Part shown: positions 57,394 to 64,000 of the stretch, piece by piece
How positions within the stretch are numbered: position 1 is the stretch's first letter
Layout: each line of letters begins with the position of its first letter
Source of the DNA: Cycas panzhihuaensis
Taxonomy: Eukaryota > Cycadophyta
Assembly (NCBI GenBank): GCA_023213395.1
Contig: CM041465.1
Coordinates: 239,885,741-239,949,740, forward strand
Direction of reading: 5' to 3'
DNA: 64,000 bases
Program-made: the position numbers and the translations under genes
The notes under the pieces: generated by a model
The model's input: the letters and a program-made list of their open reading frames with translations, nothing else
What the model was told of the DNA's origin: nothing
Database searches by the model: none

Positions 57394-57893
57394 ATGGCCT
57401 TATTCATTTTCACTGATGGCAGAAGTCATGGCAACCTTGGCCCTTCCCTCGCTGCATGTATCCTTCATGACCCTTCTGGACATGACTTCATATATTCTGA
57501 GATCTTCCTTCCTAAAGTTACCAATAACAAAGCTGAGTACACAGCTGTTATTGAGGCCCTTACCTTACTTATACACTCTCCTTCTACCATGGACCCATCA
57601 TCCTCCTTTGTGACTCTCAGGTTGTGGTGTTCCATCTCACCCAGGTCTACCAGGTGTGGTGCCCATGCTTAAGGGCCCTTGCCTCAATTGCCAGATCCCT
57701 ATTAGCTTGTTTCTCATCTGTCAACATTTGACACATCCTACAGGCTCTCAACGCTAAGGCGGATAGCTTAGATTGCCTCGTCCTTGAGCGACGCCTGCCT
57801 CTCCTTAGCGACCCACCTTGAGGGACTTGTCCAGTCACGTCTACACCCAAGTCTTAGGTCATCCTTTGCATCGTGATCTGTTCGCACCTCTAA
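57394..57893 (+). pseudogene. Second RNase H of element B (not duplicated)
   Basis: ATG 57394: MALFIFTDGRSHGNLGPSLA, HDPSGHDFIYSEIFLPKVTN, NKAEYTAVIEALTLL. First Asp and Glu (A-E-Y) are both kept. A frameshift follows; in the other frame PIILLCDSQVVVFHLTQVYQ continues, then NAKADSLDCLVLERRLPLLS. It ends at TAA 57891-57893 next to the conserved ...CGCACCTCTAAAA. This copy has all four acidic blocks, but they are divided between two frames. Confidence 0.83.
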
Positions 57894-58315
57894 AAGCTGG
57901 CTACTAATGAGGTTAAACTATGGCAACCACCAGGTTTATTTTCTTCACTTTACTCTTGATATCTTAGCATATAGCTCTCACTACTCTTGATTTGTGTCAG
58001 TACATAGCTCTTTATTCATGACATTTATCTGGTCTTAAGTGTGGTCATCACCACCCTTCCACCCTACTCTTATAATGGGGGGCATCCCCCCTCATCTGCT
58101 ACCTTTACCTATTGTCTATGTCGTGACATATAAGCAGCCCCTATATTGTCTCACCCTTGCCTTTACACCCATGCACTCTGCCATGACACTCGTTGTCACT
58201 CTTGGTTTACACTGTTACTATGATTTGGATATATATATGCTACTGACATTGTGTTGCCAGTATTCACCATCACATTATACCTTTGAGGTGTGAGGCTCTA
58301 CTGCCAAGGGGGCAG
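57894..58315 (+). other. 3' spacer and polypurine-like tract of element B
   Basis: No convincing gene. Ends CCAAGGGGGCAG (58304-58315) before the LTR start TGTTTCCC. Confidence 0.7.
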
Positions 58316-61272
58316 TGTTTCCCGACTCCCAGGAATGGGTTCTTGGCAAGTTGACAAAGGTAAGTATAGGTATGCTTTGATCCTTTGCCTTTATTGCTTC
58401 TTTAGAAAGGTAGATAGAAGCATCATCTCATTGCATGACTGACTATCACGTTTGAGTGATCATCTTGCACCTATTGCTTGATCATGCTACTTGTGATTCT
58501 TTTAACCTATGACGATTAGTGGGACATGCATCCCCATGGCACTCCATAACCCTCCTATGCACCTCCATATTGTCCTTAACACCACTCAACTCATATGATC
58601 TGTCACACCTCCTTACCATATCACAACCCTTAGCATCACGCTGATTGTGATTGGTTTATCCTTATGCCAGTTATTGGTTCCCTCTGATTCTTGTTGCTTC
58701 GGTATCCCATCTGGTTTAGGTCATCTTCTTTGTTTGACTATCCCCAGCCATCTGGATAGAGGGTTGGCCCCTATTAGGCATGGGGTACTCCTCTTTAAGG
58801 CTTCTAGGCATCCTCCCTTTGGCTTATTTTGGTCTATGTCACCACACCATGATAAATGTTATGGTATCGTGGTAAACTTTGCAGTACTGCAAAGTTTGCC
58901 GTAGGGTGACTGTTATAACTTATTTCTTAAAATATGCCATGGTAAATTCCAAATTTTTCACAAAATTGCCACATGGCTTCAACACCTCTCGATCCTTACC
59001 TTAACCTTAATTGTCCATTCAGCCTAGGGTTATGTATGAAGCCCAAAACAACCTCATTTTCCTAGTCTTCTTCCACTCTTCCTTACTGTCTTCTCTCTTT
59101 TCCACAGGAGTTTTCTATGGAAGTGCCTTGTAACGTTCAAGTTCCCTTTGTTCCAGCATGAGTTCCACTTATTGTAGCTCTGATCGGTAGTACCAAGCTC
59201 ACCAACTAATGCCTCCAAGCAAGGATTCATACCCAAGTGTGGCCTCTATGCCCTTCTTATAGCTTTCAGCAAATGTATTTCCATTGTAGCACCTTCATAA
59301 GGATACCCTGTAAGTATACAAGATCTACCATTTTCTGCTGTCTATAGGGGCAGATCTTCCTCCCACATAACCCATTAAGTATTTTCCATTGTTGTTCCAT
59401 ATCTTGCCTTAGGTTTGTCTTGTAAAAGGTTAGGTCTTTGAATACATCATTCCTTTCCTTGTTTTCTTTATTGTATATAAGAGGAATTCCTCCATTCTCT
59501 ATCTTCTTGCCCTCTTGATTTCTCTATCCTCCCCTAGTTTTTTCTAAGGAGGATGCAGGAGAGGACTCATAAAGAGTAAGAGTAAGGAGCCAAGGTGGGA
59601 TCTGTACCCACTAAGCCTGCTCCTCAAGGGCAAACCCCTTCTCCTCTTTCCTCTCCTTCACTTGTGCCTCTCTTGAATCATCGGGGAGTCTTTAGGATTA
59701 GGCCTGCGCTAGATATTAGTATATGTAGCCCTTGTTGCATTGTTTCTAGGCCTACATGCCTCTTTTAGCTATCTCTTCTCTCCATAAATAATTTCCTCCA
59801 TTCATCCAGGGTCATGGCATAGCCAACATTGCAATTTGCTACCCATAGCATACTTGCAACATAGGCAACTTTCACAAACTTTGTAATATTTGTTTCCTTT
59901 CTTGTCCACTACCAATAGGCTATCTTAATCCATTGTACCCTATGTCTAAGGGTAGCATGGAGGTGTACTTACTGGAGGGATAGCCATTCTGAGGCTAACC
60001 TCCCCTTGCTTTGTCATGTGTTATTGGTTTTCTTGAGAGTTTAAAGAATCACTTTTGGTGGAAGATTATCTAACTTAAAACATTTTAACTTGTAATATTT
60101 CAACATTATACTTTTGCATAAGTGTACATATATTGGCTTTGTATCCTAGAAGCCCCTTCAGAAAGGGCAAAGAACTTAGTGGTTGTAGGTTTGTTGCGCT
60201 ATTTGTAGAGAAAGGTAAGCGGTGATAATCTAGATGCATTCTTTGGCCCCCTTTCCTTTGGTTGTTCTAGTCTTTATGGTTCCTTTTTCCTTCACGTTTC
60301 TTGTTCCTTTGCTTTTATTTTTTTAGGGGACATAAGGAAACTCTATGTTGCTTATGCTATAGTAGAAGGAAAAGAGGAAGCAAGCATAGCGCAAGGTGAA
60401 GATAATGTTTTAGCTACTTTGTTCTTCTGGGTATGCCTTTCTCATTTCATAGGTCTTTTCATGTTTCCTTTAGCTTGTATGCTTACATAAAAAGATAATA
60501 AGGGAATAAAGAAAAGGGAACCACTATTATCATTATCTTGTACATTAGTTTGCATTATAGGAAAGAGCATTCATTAAGGATTATCCCCTTCTCTCTGTCA
60601 TCTAATTGCATTGACGTGTATGTTGCATGATATTTAGGTTTATTTCTTTACTTCTCTTCCCTTTATTTTGAAACGAAATGAGAGTGAGGATCTACTTTTG
60701 AGAGAGAAAGTATTTATTGTTATTTACACTTGTATGCTTAGTTTATCTCTCATTTGCACACATACGACTAGTCTTTGTTCCATTGTGCCTATAGAGACTA
60801 GGAACCCCTTCGCACATAGAGTGGTAGGAACTCTTTCTGCTACCACTCTTTATCCATCCAACTTTCCTGCTAGGTAGATTAGTTCTTAAAGGATCCATTC
60901 CCTAAGATCTTTTTTCTTTCCTCACCATACCTATATATACTTCACCTACATCCTCTAGCCTTCTTTCCACGAGGATCCATTCCCTCATCAGGTCTTGCCT
61001 TCCCCTTCCGGCCATCTAAGGGAAGGAAGGCCCTTATTTTGAGGTTACTCAGGTAACCAAGGACATCCCTCACCTATGCTCCTCTTCAAAGTCAAAAGCT
61101 AAGTTACCTTGAGGAAGTCGTGTGTCATTCGTGGGTCTTGAACCTACGTTCTGATGCACAGACATCCTGTGTGGGTGCTTCCTTACACTTGTTGGTTTGA
61201 TCCCTTTATCCCAGAGCCTTCCGTTGATTACCCTAATCCTAACTATGTGTAGTTACCATCCCCATAGACACA
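58316..61272 (+). repeat. Element B 3' LTR (family gamma), about 2,957 bp
   Basis: Start TGTTTCCCGACTCCCAGG, end ...CCATAGACACA. It aligns loosely with alpha along its length (start, donor-like site, ...TAGTTACCATCCCCATAGA end). It is much more diverged from C's LTR than copies of alpha are from each other. The right end is less certain than the left. No genes inside. Confidence 0.8.
58874..58897. promoter_or_regulatory. Perfect 24-bp palindrome in LTR gamma
   Basis: AAACTTTGCAGT followed by its exact reverse complement ACTGCAAAGTTT. It is the cleanest version of the dyad found in other LTRs and in the antisense leaders. Confidence 0.8.
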
Positions 61273-61407
61273 ATTTTAAGTGGTTTCTGGAAGGAAGATC
61301 CTGGAGCATATGAAGTCATGTCTGGAAGGGTCATAGAGAATTCACGTAGCGACGGAAGGGCCAAGGTTGCCATGACTTCTGCCATCCATGAAAATGAGTA
61401 AAGCCAT
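61273..61407 (-). pseudogene. Second RNase H of element A, N-terminal part only
   Basis: MALLIFMDGRSHGNLGPSVA, a TGA, LYDPSRHDFICSRIFLPE, then cut just before the expected T-N-N-x-A-E-Y block by the insertion of element B. Asp of the first block is retained (MDGRSH). Confidence 0.8.
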
Positions 61408-61965
61408 GGCAAAAGAATAAAGTCTCGGTAGAAAGAAATTATTAATGGGATCAGTAAGCGAAGAGGACTCAGTATTGGGAAACCATCATGAGAGACCCAA
61501 ATGGCTATCAATAAAGGCTACAAAAGGCAAGAAGACCCAAGGACAAGGCTACTCAAAGGTGAAGAGGGCCAATTGGCAGACGAGGAAGAACCAACAGTAA
61601 AAAGGCTCTTCTAGTTGCCAAAGGTCACTTAATGAAGTGAAATGCAGTCCCAAACAAGGGGGATGCTTCCTTTGGAAGCCCCAGAGGCGCAAACGAGCAT
61701 CAAAAACTAATATAGGATGGTGGAACGAGTCAAACGAGTATAAACTTAAGTATATATGGAAGTAACACGTAAAACGAGGCAAAAGGGGCTTCACAAGGCC
61801 AAGGAAAGGGTGTTATAAATGAACCTAGAAGGTACAAGGAAAAAGAAGGCCATAAGGGAAAAACTAGAGATGGACCCAGAAGACAAAGGTGATCATGGAA
61901 AGGAGACGGTCTCAAGGGCTATCGTGATGAGAGAAATGGAAGAAGTACCTGTTGGGGCCCCCGCC

Positions 61966-62008
61966 TATATAAAGGAAACTCAATGAAAATGGAATTCATT
62001 TTCACAGG
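61966..62008 (+). promoter_or_regulatory. Antisense promoter of element A
   Basis: CCTATATAAAGG followed by GAAAATGGAATTCATTTTC about 12 bases on; fourth occurrence of the pair. The gene it would serve is cut off by element F. Confidence 0.62.
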
Positions 62009-62260
62009 CTCATGAATGAATCAGATCCCTTCCCCTTACGTAGCGGAGTGCTGCCCAACTTCGGAGGCACACAGGGAGAGATTTGATTGTTGGATCAAGA
62101 CGCAGAGATAGTCGGTGGGACCAGGGAGATGAGATGGTAGTAGCAAGACTAGATCCAGTGAGTGGATCACTCGTACCCAAACCCATTTCATCATTTGAAT
62201 TTCATTACTTTTTAATGATTTTCGATGTAGTTTTGGGCCTCTTAGGGGTGAATAACAATA

Positions 62261-64000
62261 TGGATGTGCATCTACAGGACACCTACCTAACTGAGTAAGA
62301 ATAATGAGGGTGGTCAATGGCACTATCGGGTGTAGGCAAGAACCTACGAGCAAGGAAAATACCACGCAGGGTGCCCCATGCACGAGAGCGTGAGTTCGGG
62401 ATCTGCAGATGGTACCTAGCTACCAAATGATGGTTCCCCACTTCCAATAGGAAAAGAGGAGGCAAAAGAGTAGCCAGGATGGATCTTGAAGAAGGGTCCT
62501 CCTACCCTTGGATGGCCGAAATGGAAGGGAGAGAAACCCTCAAGGGTTCCCCGTAGTAGAGGGAAATAAATAGGTAAATAACCTATGGTTGATCCTCCCT
62601 TAGTTGCTCAAACGAGTGGAAGAAACCAAGGGGAAATATGAAGAGTAATCAAGAAGGGTGTGGGTGCCAAAGGCACACAAGCAAACGAAGCAAAGTTAAT
62701 GCAAGCTAAGACAGAAAGGGCAAAGCTCGCAAACTAAAGGGAGAAAGTTGGGAGAAAAGCCTTCCTAGAACATTTTCCTATAATAGGTGCGATGTACAAA
62801 GGTGCTAAACCGAATGTAAACCAAAAGAAGAACTGATTTCTCTTTTCCTTTCAAATTATCTAATTATTACCATGTAAGAACTTCTAAAAAGAAAGAGAAT
62901 AGAAGTGAAGTGAAGGCACATACCTAGAATGGAGACGCGATTGAAGCAGTGGTGTTCCCGCAAGGTGTCCAAGATCACTCCACAAAGCATGGCAAGAGAG
63001 AGGGGTCATGGTAGAGTGAAGTGTGGGGCTTCCTTACCTTCCCTATAAGCGACACTAGAGTGCTATAATAAATATGAGTACACACACTTATTACTTGAGA
63101 GAGAGGAAAAGGGATGAGTCCTTTGCACCCTCCATATACCTGCAAGTAAGTGAGAATATCCTTTTCGGAGGAAAGGGTGCTAGTAATACAAAGTGGAATC
63201 CTAACGACACGTGTATGTATGTGCCAAACATAAGCCTCCATACATATATATTAGCATTCATGAACCACAAGATTGCAACAATAAACTATGACGAAAACTA
63301 TCTAATTGAATGGTGGATAAGTTGGTAAGCCTCGGAGTGGCCCACCTCCTGCAAAGAGTGACCCTACCTTCCCTTAAGAAGCCGCAAGGTAGCAAGGATA
63401 GGGTTGTACAAAGGGCTACAAATGGGGACAATAAAAGTACAAGAAAGCTCAAAGAGATCCCCAACAAACTGGAGTGCTATGGGAAGCAAACTGGGTTGCC
63501 AAGAACAAGGTTGAGCTAAGGACAAGGAGTCGGGGCTTATGTGATGCCCGGGTGGAAGATAGAGGTCTACAAACCAGCATTGCAATAGGTGTAAACACTG
63601 ATTACAGTCACTAGAAATAAGCTTCTAATCCTTCGCCCCACTCCAGGAGTAGCACAGGGACAAAGAGGAAGGTTTGGAGGGTGGGAGCCTCTTAGGGAGC
63701 GTCAGGGTGGTGCGAAATCCACCCAGCTCTATCCCAAACCTTTTGCAACCCTCTTTGGCCATTGTCCTGGGTGTGAAACACAGGAAGAGAAGCCTAAATA
63801 GCAGAGGAAAAATAATCCAAGACAAAGGCAATAAGTAACCTCCAAAAGTAAGATAAGACAAGCTAGTGTAAAATATGCAAAACTAGGCATAAACTAGCAA
63901 AGGAGAGACCTTAGACTAATAAATACCTTTAGAGAAGATGGGATGCATTTACCTCTGTCAAAACCTACTGAGAAGAGGTTGAGAAATCTGAAGAAAGGCT
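62261..64000 (-). repeat. Element F: LTR of family alpha, minus strand, truncated by window edge
   Basis: On minus it ends ...GATGCACATCCA at 62261 and is the reverse complement of the alpha LTR (for example 63360-63530 corresponds to 49700-49900). The LTR start and the rest of F are beyond 64000. Whether it is a solo LTR cannot be told. Confidence 0.88.

Larger units (their letters stand above)
30236..61272 (+). mobile_element. Element B: older Tat/Ogre-like element, plus strand (interrupted and partly duplicated)
   Basis: Gag text from 30236 (and 51023), protease, linker, antisense PMD gene, second RNase H at 57394 and a 3' LTR of a divergent family (gamma) ending at 61272. Element C is inserted in its gag; B's 5' part lies left of the window. 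RT, gypsy RNase H and integrase are absent. A copia solo LTR is inserted between protease and linker. Confidence 0.85.
61273..62260 (-). mobile_element. Element A: 3' fragment of a further Tat element, minus strand
   Basis: Contains the first part of a second RNase H (minus, ATG 61405-61407), the divergent spacer and an antisense promoter (TATATAAA, 61966-61973, then GAAAATGGAATTCATTTTC). Broken on the left by the end of element B's LTR in the middle of the RNase H, and on the right by element F's LTR. Confidence 0.78.

Overview
The window looks like nuclear DNA of a plant with a large, repeat-rich genome. I find no host gene, no tRNA or rRNA, and nothing bacterial. Almost every base can be assigned to decayed long-terminal-repeat (LTR) retrotransposons of the Ty3/gypsy superfamily, Tat/Ogre-like lineage. 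That call rests on an aspartic protease with VDNGSSVN and NLLLGRPW, a reverse transcriptase with NACPKDNFPL, MDGFSGYNQI and PFGLKNEGATYQRAM, and an integrase with IIDNGTSF and PYYPQAN. The species cannot be told from this sequence.

The layout resolves as a nest. Element A (minus strand, only 61273-62260 visible) is interrupted by element B (plus; 30236-61272 with later events). B's gag is interrupted by element C (plus; 1-30235). C's gag is interrupted by element D (minus; 1935-21115, flanked by a perfect 5-bp target duplication CAGGG). D's 5' LTR is interrupted by a solo LTR, E (16204-18944, flanked by ACAAC/GCAAC). A Ty1/copia-type solo LTR, G, sits in B. The LTR of another element, F, abuts A and runs off the right edge. 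A head-to-tail tandem duplication of about 20 kb (unit 1 16206-36161, unit 2 36162-56953) then copied E, the rest of D's 5' LTR, the 3' two thirds of C, part of B, and G.

The shared element plan, 5' to 3', is: LTR of 2.5-3 kb; primer-binding site of the TGGCGACCATACTGGGGA type; gag with a long Ser/Pro-rich N-terminal part; protease; long linker; RT; gypsy RNase H; integrase; a gene on the OPPOSITE strand with a plant-mobile-domain-like (PMD) region and a coiled coil; a separate sense-strand second RNase H with its own ATG; the tract CCAAGGGGGCAG; and the 3' LTR. Only D keeps RT to integrase, and it has lost catalytic residues. B and C have deleted the RT-integrase core.

The most interesting part is the 3' module between integrase and 3' LTR. 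The antisense PMD gene has a TATA box, a palindrome where transcription should start, and a positionally conserved intron of about 110 bp with GT-AG borders on the antisense strand, in three independently inserted elements. The second RNase H reads away from it across a spacer of roughly half a kilobase. GGTACC-centred palindromes recur in the LTRs and in the 5' region of the antisense gene. All coding regions here carry stops or frameshifts, so these are fossils. Conservation between elements is the evidence that the module once worked.
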